This document shows positions 10,090-21,959 of a DNA stretch of 33,908 nucleotides, piece after piece. The stretch spans positions 175,105 through 209,012 of the forward strand of contig VHZZ01000044.1 in the NCBI GenBank assembly GCA_009801015.1. The letters run 5' to 3'. Positions within the stretch are counted from its first letter, which is position 1. Every line of letters starts with the position of its first letter. The DNA is from Silene noctiflora (taxonomy: Eukaryota; Streptophyta; Magnoliopsida; Caryophyllales; Caryophyllaceae). The notes beneath the pieces are model-generated. The model was given only the letters and a program-made list of their open reading frames with translations. It searched no databases and had not been told where the DNA came from. Made by a program: the position numbers and the translations under genes.

Positions 10090-10099
10090 GCCACGTGTC
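10090..10099. promoter_or_regulatory. ABRE-like G-box upstream of PP2C
   Basis: GCCACGTGTC contains the ACGTG core. It lies about 1.8 kb upstream of the PP2C ATG and 4 kb upstream of SEC22, so target assignment is uncertain. Confidence 0.25.
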
Positions 10100-10386
10100 C
10101 TTTTGTTAGATATTTTGTGTCGGATTTTAGTAAACGAGGGCATATGTCACACGACATTACAAGATTTAATTTCGGCTGACCTTACAAATATCGACATTAT
10201 ACACGTCGCCTTTGTACATCCTTATTATAAAATGTGCTTTGAATTAGTTTGATGTGACTAGGCTTATAAATCCAATGTATTTGAAAGGATATATTTTGTT
10301 GGTTTTGAGTCTTTTGACTAGATATAATCATCCGTACACAGAATTGAGAGAATGACAGAATAAATCAATTATCTTAATAAAAAATT

Positions 10387-10583
10387 CACTAATTCTTATT
10401 TCAGACGGCAACTATCCGTCTTAACCTTAAGACGGATAGTTGCCTCTCACACACTTGCAAATTGGGAGGCAAGTGGATGGAAAATGGATAGTCCCACTTT
10501 GCTCCCACTTGCAAGTGTGTGAGAGGGCCACTATCCGTCTTAAGGTTAAGACGGATAGTAGCCGTCTTAAGTAAGACGGACAC
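10387..10583. mobile_element. Mutator-like foldback MITE with perfect 9-bp duplication
   Basis: Target duplications TAAAAAATT lie at 10378-10386 and 10584-10592. The interior is a nested palindrome: ACTATCCGTCTTAA and its complement occur on both arms, and CACACACTTGCAA on one arm pairs with TTGCAAGTGTGTG on the other. No coding capacity. Confidence 0.8.
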
Positions 10584-10680
10584 TAAAAAATTTGTTGGAG
10601 TGAATAATCTCTAAAAATAAGAAAGAGTGATGCTCTTAATTGCCTGGTTTTTACTAATGTTGCACAAACAGTTGAATATA

Positions 10681-10889
10681 CTCCTTCGTATCAATTATTT
10701 GTTAACCTTTGGTTTTCGCACAAATAACAAGGAAAGAGAGAAGGTCAATTATTAATTGGCAAGTGGATCGAATTAAGTGTGAATGATCAAATTATCCATC
10801 AAAAAACAATTCTAAAATAGAAAGATAAACAATTGACTGACACACCCTAATATGGAATAGCTAAACACATATAGGTGGGAGGAAGGGAG
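10681..10889. mobile_element. Stowaway-type MITE
   Basis: The left end is CTCCTTCGTATCAATTATTT and the right end is GGTGGGAGGAAGGGAG, flanked by TA on both sides (10679-10680 and 10890-10891). At 209 bp with this TA target site it fits the Tc1/mariner-derived Stowaway class. Confidence 0.65.
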
Positions 10890-13287
10890 TAATTTTCAAT
10901 TTTAACTCTCCCTTATCATTATCTTCTTTCTTATTAATATCTCACAAGTCAGAAATATCTATAATTTTTTTCAAAATCATTCCAAGATCGAACCAAACAC
11001 TTATGAGCAAGTATGTGGTTTTAACTCCATATATGTATGATATGATAACAATCCATTTCGATACTTTGAATCAAACGACCCCTAAAAACTTTCATACAAG
11101 TTTTTGAATTGAATTTCCAGTTCCTATAGTATATCAGATTTAGGACCCTCAAAGTTATCGAATTTACAATTAGTTTATTCGTACTTAGATTTCGACCCAA
11201 TAATAGTTTCGATTAAATTCATGGAAACAATACGAAAATATCAAACTTCCCAATGCATCGTCATAAATGATTCTAAAATAAACGGAGTAATAATTACTTC
11301 TTCTGTCTCTCAATAAGGTTCACTATTTCTATTTAAGGTTGTCTCTTAATAAGGTTCACTTTTTGCTTTATTAATTTTTTATCTGGTCTTAGCGGTCATT
11401 TATTCTATACACATAATCTAACTGAAGTAGTGCCTTTGCTTTTGAGTTAAATTTCTCCTTTAAATTTTTTGATGATTTATGGATCAGAGGTAAAGACGTT
11501 GTGTGACACAACGACTTCATCTTTGTCAAGTTTCTCATATAAATTAGTGTTTTTTTGTTAGATATAGAACAAATCTTCATGGGACAATGAATTTGCTTCC
11601 GAATCAATCAGTGTTTACCCATTTTCAACTAATAACTCTCTTTTAACTATCTTATTTTTAATATTTTTTAAAAGTTTAAAAAAAGTTGTTACAAAAATGT
11701 TCGAAGAGGCCAATATTGCATATCTATGTGATACCCTCCTATAACTTGTTGAATTCTACGTGATACCTTTTTTTTTTTTTTTTTTGTTTTTTTAACATCA
11801 TTTATATTTCAATTTCCTGAAATTGTCTTAGACTAAGTTTATCCCCAAATCCATCTTCAGACTTCAAACTCTGTCACTTCAACTTTCCACCATTTTTTTA
11901 TTCTTAGATTCAAACCCATACACTTTCAGACTCACTCAAAAAACACCTTTCCACTAACTTATTTTACTTATTTATTTACTTTCATATCTATATTTATATT
12001 TATATCTTAATTTAAATAATTATAGTTAAATAAATCCCGTGACATTTTTTTACCAACATATATATATATAAATAAACGAAATTATACTTCACTTTAAATT
12101 CCAAATTCGAAGGAGAATTACACATATATATAAAATAAATTAAACTAAACATGAAAGTTAGAAAGACTAGATAAAATACTTAATTTTTGTGAAAAACCAG
12201 ATAAAGTAATTAATTATCCCTTGAATAATGCCAAATGTGTTCAAGCACAGTAAAAAATGTGTAAGACGGTCTTACACTGCAAAACGGTCCTATTATATAA
12301 AAAGACACAACATTTATTAGCACTAAATAGACAATTTTTTTTTATAAAAATGAATCGTCTCACAATATGAAACAATTTATTCTATTATTTGTGGTTCAAT
12401 AAAACCTCATACATGCATATAGTTATTGAACCAAAAAAAATTCATCCATATAGTTAAATCTATTCCCAAACATCTACATTTCCATACAAGATGTTATTTA
12501 TAAACATTTTTTTACATGATTGATTTTTTTTTCTATTTTTTTTGTACCCAGATTTTTTTTAATACACCTACATTTTCATTATATTTTTATATATCTCATC
12601 CATACATATGGTGAATTTTATTCTTAAGACGGAATATATCCATTTTAAAAAGACCAATTAATATTTGAATTGATTAAATAAACTTTTATCTTATTTATAT
12701 TGATAAAATAAAACACAACCAACTTATTATTCACAAGTCTCAACATGAGTCGTTTGATTCACTGCTTAGGAATGAAATTGATTGGAATGAGAAACCATAG
12801 AAGCATGAGGTTTTAATTCTATATCTTTCAAAACATGTTTGGTTCAATAGAAAAATAAACATACAAGAATGAAGTTTGGATCATGGGAGAAGGAGGGAGG
12901 TGAGTATGAGATTCCAAGGGGTTGGGGTGGAGTTAAAATACATCAAGATTCTAACTCCATTTCAAAATGTTCAACCAAACACTAGAATGACTATAATCTA
13001 TTCCATTTAATTCCAAATCTCCCAACCAAAAGACTCTACTACAATATGTACTACTTTATCCACGTCTCACCCTCAACCGCTGAAAATCTTACGCTAAGAC
13101 CCGCCCTCATACTTATCTTCATACCTCGTTAATCTTAGCCTTAAATAACCTAAATGTTCAAATTTAACTCTTTTAAAATGTTTAGTTTATGTACTTTTTA
13201 TTTATTTTTTGGCAATAATTTTACAAACCATTATTATAAAAATGTCATTTCTCAATCGTAAGCATATTTTCTTTATAAATTTTAGGC
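10890..13287. other. Gene-free AT-rich spacer upstream of SEC22
   Basis: This contains half-Stowaway-like sequence near 11293-11370 (TTCTTCTGTCTCTCAATAAGG), a TGTAAGACGGTCTTACA hairpin near 12259, and two diverged relatives of a MITE with CATTCCAA and CAAACGACC-type ends (about 10965-11085 and 12765-13030). No gene is supported. Confidence 0.45.
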
Positions 13288-13640
13288 TCTGTTTGGCAAG
13301 ACATTTCAGGTACCCGATTTGGTCAAAGTAGCTTATTTGACAAAATAAACTACTTGAAATGAAATGCTACCTAGAGTAGCATTTGAGATTTTAGGTACCT
13401 GATTTGATTTAATTTTTTTTTTTTAACCCTTAAATCTATATTACTAAATAATTAAGATATCCTTTTACATATTTTCATCAAAATCCGTTACATTTTCAGT
13501 TGGTTTGCCAAACCTTTTTTTTTTTATATAATACCTTATCAGCTAACTTTTCAGGTTTCAGCTAACTTTTCAATTTTCAGCTAACTTTTCAGGTTTCAAC
13601 TACAAACTCAAATTTTAGTAGTTTAACATTTTAAAAACTA
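13288..13640. repeat. MITE-like element, family copy A
   Basis: It begins GGCTCTGTTTGGCAA and carries AGGTACCTGATTTGA, an ATGCTACCTAGAGTAGCAT palindrome, and three near-repeats of AGCTAACTTTTCAGGTTTC (13550-13600). The same motifs occur in reverse orientation at 33372-33715, so they form one dispersed family. Exact ends are uncertain. Confidence 0.55.
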
Positions 13641-13881
13641 TTATTTGCTAAATTTAGAGGTATCATAAATGTGTTTTTTTGAAAACAATTTAAATGTTTT
13701 TGAAACCTAGAAATACTGCGTAAAATAAAAATCGAGCATACAACGTAGAAAATAAGTTTTTTTAAAAAAATTTCTTTTGTTTTAAAAGATTAGTTAGTAA
13801 CAAAAATAGTACTCCCAATAGAATACGTTATTATTTCCCCTAATCTGAAAAATAAATAAAATCTTTAAAACCCCAGAAAAA

Positions 13882-13888
13882 TATAAAT
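13882..13888 (+). promoter_or_regulatory. Candidate TATA box of SEC22
   Basis: TATAAAT lies about 140 bp upstream of the predicted 5' UTR intron donor at 14024. It would place transcription start near 13915. This is a weak, motif-only call. Confidence 0.35.
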
Positions 13889-14023
13889 TGCAGAGGCTCC
13901 AAAAACGACCACGTTTGATTCGCCATTGATCCAAAATCATCACTAATTCCAAAGCTCGCGATCCAAAGTTCATCACCATCATCAACAAATTCAGTTCTAA
14001 TTTTGACTTAATTACCAATTCAG

Positions 14024-14129
14024 GTAACAATTCTAATTACTGTAATTATGCTGTGAATTTAATACTTGTAATTTTCCCCCAAATTGATAAACCCTAGCTG
14101 AAATTCAAGTAATTGCTACAAAATTGCAG
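14024..14129 (+). other. Predicted 5' UTR intron of SEC22
   Basis: CAG/GTAACA at 14021-14029 and ATTGCAG at 14123-14129 form a donor-acceptor pair. The T-rich intron ends only six bases before the ATG, a common arrangement in plant housekeeping genes. Confidence 0.5.
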
Positions 14130-14135
14130 AAAATC

Positions 14136-17100
14136 ATGGTGAAAGTTACAATGATTGCGCGTGTAACTGACGGTTTACCATTAGCAGAAGGGTTAGATGA
14201 TGGGCGTGATGTACAAGACGTTGATTATTATAAGCAACAAATTAAAGCTTTGTTTAAGAATCTCTCTAAAGGTTTAAATGATCCTTCCAGAATGTCGGTC
14301 GAAAGCGGTCCTTATGTTTTTCAGTATCCTTTTTCTGCGATTATGCTTTCGTTTTGATGTTTTATAGTGCTAATCTTGATTAGTTGGGGTAAGGTTGCGT
14401 ATATTGGATGATCTATTGCTGTTTTTCGTGTACATTTATCCGTTGGGAGATGAATGAGGTTTCACTCAAGTCGCCCGAAGAGGTTCATGTTGAATTGCTT
14501 GATTGTTAGAGTTGGTTAAGGCTTATGCTCCGTATATGATATGATCACATTGTTTTATTGTAGATACGATTGGTCACGTATTGCTTAAGACAATGTTAGT
14601 AGCAAGGTTAAACCTGGTTTTTACTAGTTATGATTAGGAAAGAGGCGGGTGCACGATGGACATGATGGTGACTTGTAGAAGTTTGAGTTTTTTGTTTGTT
14701 TTTCGTTACAGATAGGATTCATATTGTGTTTTTAATTTACAATGCAGCCAAAGATGCACTCTGTTTTGGTCCTAGCATTATGATGGAATTTAACCAAGTG
14801 AATTTGCTGCACTTCTTTTTACTGTGAAGTAATAGGCATTTGATGCAATTTCTGTGCAACTTTCATCATGGGTCATCTGGAAATAGCCTCTTTGTATTGT
14901 AGTGGGTAAGGTTGCATACATCGAATCCCCACTTAGCGCAACATTTGCGGGAGTCCTTGAAGCATTCTTGTGGTGTTGTTGCCGCCTTAGGATTTGCATT
15001 GTGATTTCTTGAATATTTATGTCAACTAATTCATAAATCTATGCCTTTTTTGTTATTGTGGATATATGTAATTTTTCAATTATGCCTAAAATCCTGATGA
15101 CATAGTTGAGCTAGAGAACTTTTTGTACACAACTGCATATGGGCTTTCCTGAGCCTGAAACATTAAATAGTATTAGATTTTTCAGCTCCGCAAACCTTTT
15201 AAGTTGATCTTGCCATGATTATGAAATGGGTATATCTAAAATGATCATCGCATTTGGACTCCAACGTTGTGTCCTGGACCATCGTAAATAATTCGATATT
15301 GTTGATATTGATGGTAGTTGACTGATCTTATTCAGTTAGGTTTAGGATTTAAAACTTGAGATAATGGTTTTGGTTGTGTGCATATGGACCTTTATTTGTT
15401 GTGTAATGGGAAGTGTCAATTGGTACATGGTAATTCCTGTTAGTTCTTGTGAAGAAATTGGGCCATGATTAAAGTTTATTTTACTTTCGTGTAGAATATG
15501 CAGTTTCAATTTTCTAGATATTTTAGTTGAGTAAGCTACACACACATGTGAGTATACATTGTTAATATTTCCGCTGTGCATTGTTGTTCTAGGATTCATG
15601 TTTATTAAATTAACCTTAGACCCCGTAACTGTTGTCACTGCATAAAGTTGTTATCTTGTTGTCTGTTTTGCTCCCAGCAGGCTGTAATCATTGAGAGATG
15701 AAGGGGTGATTGGGGGAGTACACGGGGGCTAAATTGTCTAGCATTTAAATTTTAGGTTAGTTGTTTTGCCATTGAGCATTCCCCTCTTGTTTCCTGTTAG
15801 TGATTTCAAAGTTGTAACTTGTATGAGAATAGATGTATATGGGTCTGAGCATAATTCTGAACATCTTGGTTGTTATCAGTATCTTTCTTGGGTGAACCGG
15901 ATTAAAACTTCTTGAGAGGATGCTTCATTCTTAAGCTAGTTTTGGGCTGATTTAAAAATTTAATAATGTAGTTGACAATGAAGATTGACCACAGTATATC
16001 ATTTGGTTAAGAAAGAACTAGTTGTAACCTGTATGAGAATTTATGTATATGGCTCTGAGCATAATTCTGAACATCTTGGTTGTTATCAGCGTGAATGGTA
16101 TTAAAACTTCTTGAGAGAATGCTTCATTCTCGTGGTTATGTAGGTCTGATTTAATAATTTAGTTGACAAAGAATATTGAACTTCTGGCATCATTTGGTTA
16201 AGAGAGATCCAGCTGCTATTTGCTTCATGCCTACAAGAGAAACTAGTGACAGGGATGGCCAGCCATTAGCCAGCTTATTGCTTAGTTTGCTTGTCCAAAC
16301 GAGGCTTCTTGCCTATTCTTCAATATCTATGCTTGCTAACTCAAAGAATAACTTGATTGTGCATCATAAGCTTACAAGTGTGTTTGCTTAACATGGCTGT
16401 GATAAGTTTATCTTGCATTTTTGTTTAACTGTGGTTTCATGTAAAATCTTGGGATTTTTTTTTTTGAAAATGGCATATTGTGATTCTCATAGAATTACAT
16501 GTTATTGTTTGTTTTGTTTTGTTTGTTTACTGAGAGTCAAACATCGTGATACACAACTTTTACCCTATGGATTTTGCTCCGCTCCAAAATATAATCAACG
16601 ATGGTTTTGGTTTCAGAATTCTGTATGACCTTAACATTGCTTCACAGCTATATTATTGAGGGCCGTGTTTGTTATCTAACAATGTGTGACCGTGCTTACC
16701 CAAAGAAGCTTGCATTTCAATACTTGGAAGATCTGAAAAATGAATTTGAACGCGTGAATGGGAATCAGATAGAGACGGCTGCTAGACCTTATGCATTCAT
16801 CAAGTTTGGTACGTCACACGTTTTTGTATGCGTGGTTTCATTTCAAAGGCATACTTAGGCGTTCATGACATTTCTACTGATTCATCTTGTGTTTGATAGA
16901 CACATTTATTCAGAAAACAAAGAAGTTATATCAGGATACACGTACACAGAGGAATATGTCCAAGTTAAACGATGAGCTGTACGAAGTCCACCAAATTATG
17001 ACTCGAAATGTACAAGAAGTTCTTGGTGTCGGTGAAAAACTGGACCGTAAGTGATTCTTATGTTTGAGTATACTCAGCGTATGTTATTTGTCTTTGCATT

Positions 17101-19167
17101 GAGTAGATATGCTTTGAAGTTTGAACTTATTGTGCTATACTAGGGAAGGCCAAAAGGGTAAAGCTATTCTCAGTTTTGCTCGAATCAATTATCCTTAGGA
17201 TTGGTTATCAAAGATAAGCGCAGAGTTCATGTATGCCTGTAAGGAAGCTCATATACTTTGAGCTGAACTCAATTTGTGCAACCATCAATAGATATCTCGT
17301 TCCTGACCCTTGTAACAGAACCCCATATGTAGCTAAAAGCCTACAAGTTTCTTTAGGTGGTAAGACTGTAAAAGTAAAGGTTACTTAAATCATTTTTAAG
17401 TCGAGCTAAAAGTTACGTAGAAACTTTTCTACAAGAGTGATTTATAATTCTTATGTGCCTCCTTAGAGCATAAGGTACAGCTACTTTTGGTATCTAACAA
17501 GATGCGCATTAAAGTAGTATAACTGTATAGTCGTGGGTCTGTATCAGATAAGGACACTTCATCAGATATATTAGGTAAGTGAGGCACTAAGCGAGTCTTT
17601 CTCCTAGCACACATGAAGATGGCCTGTATTGCTGACAATGGAACACGACCCATTGTTTTTGAAAACGATCACGAGCTATTGTTATAATTGTTTATATTGA
17701 GCAGTTTAGCCACATGTAGTTAGATGCAATCAAATTGGACAAATGGTCTCAAAGTATGTTAAACAATTAGAATTACCAATTCTCTGTTTTCTTGATATTC
17801 AGTTATTTATGTTCTTCTTCCATCTGGTTGTTGGAATGATCAAATTTGGTAGCTTCTCAATGAGCGTCTTTTGATTTTGAGAAGGCAGATGCAAGAACAA
17901 TCTGTGGGTCTTACTGGCATGCCACTTTGAAGTGCAATAATATAAAAAATTTATAAGCTGATGTTTAGATCTGTTCAGTTCAACTACCCGTTGATTAGTT
18001 TGTGTGGATTTTGTATAGTTGGGCTTTCCTTAGGCCCTTCTTGGGAATTTTTGATGTTACCCTCTGAACAAATTTAGAAGATAAGCAGCAGGGAGTCATT
18101 CCAATAAGGTTTTGAACATGTTCCTGAGTTTCTGCTTCATTTGGTGTTTGTGTATGTTGTCGCTGCCTTGGCTTCTCTATTTTTTTTTCTTCTATTGGCT
18201 TTTGAATAATTTTCTTCCCCGTTAGGTTGGCTGTGTATTAACACTCTGTATGATAGTCATTAAATCCCAAAAACAATGATCACTATTTTATCTAATTCTT
18301 TGCAAGATAATTCATCTCGTTATACTAGGTAGCCGTAATTCCTTTAAATTATGACGTCCCTATATTTGTGATTGACTTTATAATTTCATTTGGATCTTGC
18401 TTCATTAAAATGATAAATGATCCGTTTACACGAGAGTTCAGGTCACGCTTGCAGTTGTATATGTAGGGTCTAGATTGTATTATATGGCCAAAGTGCCAAA
18501 CTTGTTTATTTGCTCAATTTCATTGAATAGACCAATTTGACTTTTGTTATGAGGTGAAAAATGTCCTGAGATAATGTTTTTCAGACAGTTCTCAATTGTC
18601 CAGGAGTTTTATGAGGTGTTTGCTTCGACTGTTGTAATCTTGATCAGCTGATGACCTTTATAATTCTGTTTTATCATTTTTTTTTCATTCTGATTTTGTA
18701 GAGGTCAGCCAAATGTCCAGCCGTCTAACGTCAGAATCGCGGATTTATGCTGACAAAGCAAAAGACCTAAATCGTCAGGTTAGTTCCTATATTCGACAGA
18801 CCCTCTTTACATCTCCCTTTACGATGTACATGGTTTATTAAATAGAATGGTGGGACAGGGGAACAAATGTAAGCGCCCTTAACCTTCTGCTAATTCTTGG
18901 TAACCCATGAAATTGCATTAAATGATTATTACTTCACAATAAAAAACTGTAATTAATTTATGAAGTCTTTAACTCAATTGAAATGGCACAGAACATCTGA
19001 ACATGTATGCCACTATGTTGAGCATAAAATTGGTTCCTCATTCTATATGAAAAATATGTTTATGTTGATCTCGTCTCTTGTAGGCGTTGATCCGGAAATG
19101 GGCACCTGTTGCCATTGTGATTGGAGTTGTAGTGCTACTTTTCTGGGTAAAAAAGAAGATCTACTGA
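14136..19167 (+). CDS. SEC22: R-SNARE SEC22 (ER-Golgi vesicle fusion), 5 exons, 218 aa
   Basis: Coding exons: 14136-14323, 16648-16808, 16900-17046, 18702-18778 and 19084-19167, all with GT-AG introns and a 657-nt total. SEC22 is a longin-domain R-SNARE that drives fusion of ER-Golgi transport vesicles. The longin domain (about 1-120) starts MVKVTMIARVTDGLPLAEG and includes YIIEGRVCYLTMCDRAYPKK. The SNARE helix (about 130-190) contains NDELYEVHQIMTRNVQEV and is followed by a C-terminal membrane anchor (about 198-213) and a short KKKIY tail. The length equals that recalled for Arabidopsis SEC22. Methionine at 14136 is chosen because it starts the conserved MVK motif. At the central ionic layer the residue is Val160 (VLGVGEKLD) instead of the Arg typical of R-SNAREs; I recall the same in other plant SEC22 proteins. 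Intron 1 is 2.3 kb and contains a tandem duplication. Confidence 0.96.
15811..16212. repeat. Tandem duplication (210 bp period) in SEC22 intron 1
   Basis: Unit A (15811-16020) and unit B (16021 to about 16212) both start GTTGTAAC-TGTATGAGAAT and share TCTGAGCATAATTCTGAAC, a TTAAAACTTCTTGAGAG segment and a CATTTGGTTAAGA end. Unit B lacks about 18 bases in the middle. The copies differ at many sites, so the duplication is old. Confidence 0.85.
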
Positions 19168-19807
19168 TCTACTTCCCCTTCATGGCTTTGAGAAGAACTC
19201 GTCAAGACATTTGCTGAACTTAACACATATCGCGCACCTCAAAGGACATGGCTTATCAATCTGCAGAGATGCCAAAATGTGCGTGGATAATACTGGAATA
19301 TATACATTTGTCGATATGAATTTTTGTCGATCACATGGATTTTAAAAGCTAGAATCGTAGTTAATTGTTGTTTATGAGATCCACATCGAGAGACCTTGAA
19401 TGCCAGAATTCAGAGATCCTTGTCCCCAGTGTTTTGTACCACTATACAAAATTTATGTCTAATACTCTATTCAAATGGATTCGGTAAATCTCACTGAATT
19501 TCGAAAGATATGGTTGAATTCTGATCGAAACCTCATTTTTGAAAATCAAACACGAAACAGCCATACTGAACTACACGGATTCAAAGAGAAGAATTTTAAT
19601 GGAGACGTATGCACCTAAAAACACGACTAACAGAAGTCCGATCTTGTGTGTATATTATATGTGCGAACGATATATTTTTATCGGGAAGTAGTACTTGTTT
19701 TATGCAACTGTGATAAAAATTTCCTTTGCGGGTTTTTGAAAAATAATCTTACTGTGATTTTAAGATAAAATTAACCTTGCTTGTACATCAGCGGACTAAC
19801 AAACAAG

Positions 19808-19991
19808 CGCAAATTCTTGTTTAAGACACATACCCTTCTTAAATACGAAACAGGTCAAATGGATTTGAGACAAAAAGCAGGCAGGTCTAGAGAATAACAA
19901 AAATCTTATCTCATTTATGCATACGAGGCAATACTTAACCCGTTGTACACTTACGATGGTTATCGTCGGCCGTCTTAAGGAAAACCGACTG
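19808..19991. mobile_element. Mutator-like MITE downstream of SEC22
   Basis: A perfect 9-bp duplication ACAAACAAG lies at 19799-19807 and 19992-20000. The left end is CGCAAATTCTTGTTTAAGAC and the right end is GTCTTAAGGAAAACCGACTG. It is the same family as the elements at 6906 and 10387. Confidence 0.75.
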
Positions 19992-20094
19992 ACAAACAAG
20001 ACCAGCAAATAAGTCATAAATTCATATATTAAAAGCACCCACTTGGTTGTTAATACGCATCCTTATTCGATACATCCACCCTTGACATTTTCAA

Positions 20095-20274
20095 GGCAAA
20101 TTCTCATTTGTGACGGAAGGTATCCGTCACAAGCTTGTGACAGATACCTTTTTATCTCACAAAATGCCCATGAGAGGAGAGAGGAAAGCACATNGGGGTG
20201 CCCCCACCTTGTCCCCCCTATTCGTTTTGTGAGTGGCATTATCCNTCACAAGGATCCAACCCGTCACAAGGGAG
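20095..20274. mobile_element. Mutator-like MITE with perfect 9-bp duplication; contains two N bases
   Basis: Target duplications CATTTTCAA lie at 20086-20094 and 20275-20283. The ends carry CTCATTTGTGACGG and CCGTCACAAGGGAG as inverted repeats, with GTCACAAGCTTGTGAC inside. Ambiguous bases occur at 20194 and 20245, both inside the element, probably because the foldback or repeat copy was hard to resolve. Confidence 0.8.
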
Positions 20275-20365
20275 CATTTTCAATTACTAAAATCTTGTTA
20301 ATCTATCTTTTTCTTTAACCATATAACTGTCCTACATAACATGGGCAACATGACCTCTATAGTCT

Positions 20366-20374
20366 TATATATAA
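20366..20374 (+). promoter_or_regulatory. TATA box of the RING-H2 gene
   Basis: TATATATAA lies about 91-99 bp upstream of the ATG at 20465. Transcription would start near 20400, giving a leader of about 65 nt that includes an A21 run (20427-20447). Confidence 0.5.
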
Positions 20375-20464
20375 TAGCTAAACTTGCCTCCTTCAATTAC
20401 TCAATAATTTAACCCTCCATTCTCCCAAAAAAAAAAAAAAAAAAAAACTTGTTCTTCCGAAAAT

Positions 20465-20866
20465 ATGGCAAATTACGAAAATTATACAAATTTTTCCTTA
20501 GATTTAGCTTTTGATCTTGATGAAGCGCTAACAATGCCACCACAAAATTATATGTCTTGCACCGCGAATAATCATAATCATAATCATAATCATATAAATC
20601 ATATTGATGATAGTGTAGCACCAGAATCCTCCCCCGCTATGTGGCTGACAGATATGCCGACAGTGGCAACAACAACAAACAATGTGGTTTGTTCGGTGTG
20701 CATGGAAGGGTTTTGTTATCAGCGGACTGGTAAGGAAATACCGTGTGGACATATTTACCATGTCCCCTGTATCTCTCCATGGCTGTCCCTTAGCAACTCT
20801 TGCCCCCTTTGCCGGAATCCGGTTGCCTGTGGAGATGAGATTGTTTGTTCTAAGATTAAATTCTAG
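20465..20866 (+). CDS. Small RING-H2 finger protein (probable E3 ubiquitin ligase), 133 aa
   Basis: The single-exon frame is complete from ATG to TAG. The C-terminal half holds a full RING-H2: Cys76, Cys79, Cys94, His96, His99, Cys102, Cys113 and Cys116, with spacing C-x2-C-x14-C-x-H-x2-H-x2-C-x10-C-x2-C. Trp106 and Pro114 sit where E2 enzymes are usually contacted, so ubiquitin ligase activity is likely. The segment GKEIPCGHIYHVPCISPWL resembles small plant RING proteins of the RING1/BIG BROTHER type. There is no transmembrane segment, so it is not a typical membrane-anchored ATL protein. Residues 37-46 are an Asn-His alternation encoded by an AATCAT hexamer repeat (20565-20595). The N-terminal half is otherwise acidic and low in complexity, with no domain recognised. 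Substrate and partners cannot be inferred. A TATA box at a suitable distance supports expression. Confidence 0.85.
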   Translation: MANYENYTNFSLDLAFDLDEALTMPPQNYMSCTANNHNHNHNHINHIDDSVAPESSPAMWLTDMPTVATTTNNVVCSVCMEGFCYQRTGKEIPCGHIYHVPCISPWLSLSNSCPLCRNPVACGDEIVCSKIKF

Positions 20867-21476
20867 GAATCTGTATTAGTTCTAGTATTGTTTAATTTTG
20901 TATGTTTCAATCATCAAAAATTATAATGATAAAAGATCATATTCATATTCACCTCATCAGTCCTTAGATGGTTATATAAAATACTCTATATCCCAGATGG
21001 TTGTGAGACGTGATAAACTTGTGACGGTCACGAGTGAGACCTTATGTATTGTGAAATAGCAGTTGATCATCTAGAACAGAGCAATCTTTTCTCGAATGTA
21101 AGACTAACTATAAACTTTGTGCAACTCCTAACCTTATTACGAGTAGGCGATTTTACGATTTGAATAACTTTAATTTGTAATGAGATTAACCGGAAAATGT
21201 AATGGATTACATTAAGCGATTTTTTTGTCAGAAACTATCTTTTATTTAGGGTTATTTATGAATACCTATCTTTTATTTTTTTGGGCTTTTACTACCTTTT
21301 ATTTCTTCTTTTTGAAAAAAATTACCAAAAATATACATCCATCGAAAAAAGTCAACTTTCCGGCATTGACGTGCTCTTTTCTCCCGTTTTCACACATATA
21401 ATCCAGATTTTTCCCTTTTTCACCTAACAGAATATAATTTGAAAAGCTCATCTCCATACTAAGTGCCCTATCAAAA
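20867..21476. other. Downstream flank of the RING gene
   Basis: AT-rich sequence that includes the RING gene 3' UTR. I recognise no element or gene in it. Confidence 0.45.
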
Positions 21477-21484
21477 GTCTCGTC

Positions 21485-21959
21485 TAGGGGTGTTAATGAG
21501 AAGAGACAGCTCGCAAGCTACTCGAGATCGGCTCGGTTAAAGCTCGGCTGGGGCTGGGGCTCGGGCTCGGCTCGAGAGCTTAACGAGTCAAGCAGAGCAA
21601 AGCCTGACTCGACTCGAAAAGCTCGCGAACGGCTCGAACTTGTATTATTACATAAGATATTGGTCATATTTTTTAAATATATTTTATCATGATTTTATTT
21701 TTGTATCACATGTCTCGCAGATTTGCCACATATATTTACGTATATCCGTCGAGCCTTTCTATTGAAAATATCGAAAGAAAATAAATAATTTTATATATGC
21801 TCGATTTGGGATCGAGTTTGGCTCGAACTCACGTTAAAGCTCGCAAACTTTATAACGAGCACATTTTTTTCAAGCTCGAGATCGGCTAGAGCTCGAGTTT
21901 TGGTTCTTGAGCACAAGCCGAGCAAGGCCAAGCTCGGACTCGACTCGTTAACACCCCTA
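21485..21959. mobile_element. hAT-type non-autonomous element rich in GCTCG units
   Basis: Perfect terminal inverted repeats TAGGGGTGTTAA and TTAACACCCCTA are flanked by a perfect 8-bp target duplication GTCTCGTC (21477-21484 and 21960-21967). Both terminus type and duplication length are diagnostic of hAT. The 475-bp interior contains degenerate GGCTCGA/GCTCGGCT repeats on both sides of an AT-rich centre and encodes no transposase. Confidence 0.88.

Larger units (their letters stand above)
8340..10386. other. PP2C upstream region
   Basis: Apart from the LINE relic (8768-9046), the ACCCGA-type block (9355-9690), a TTTTGA microsatellite (about 10023-10048) and a G-box at 10090, no gene is supported. 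AAATTCTTATTTAAGAC at about 9719 resembles one end of the MITE family seen at 10387 and 19808, but its partner end was not found. Confidence 0.5.

Noticed and set aside
10387-10583. CRISPR-like or attachment-site palindromes
   Set aside because: The repeats are arms of one MITE with a 9-bp target duplication in a plant genome; there are no spacers.
14124-14135. Upstream in-frame start for SEC22
   Set aside because: The codon at 14124 is TTG and lies at the acceptor of the predicted 5' UTR intron. The conserved MVK start is at 14136.
16176-16391. 71-residue frame in SEC22 intron 1
   Set aside because: It lies in the intronic duplication, has no family resemblance and no matching splice context.
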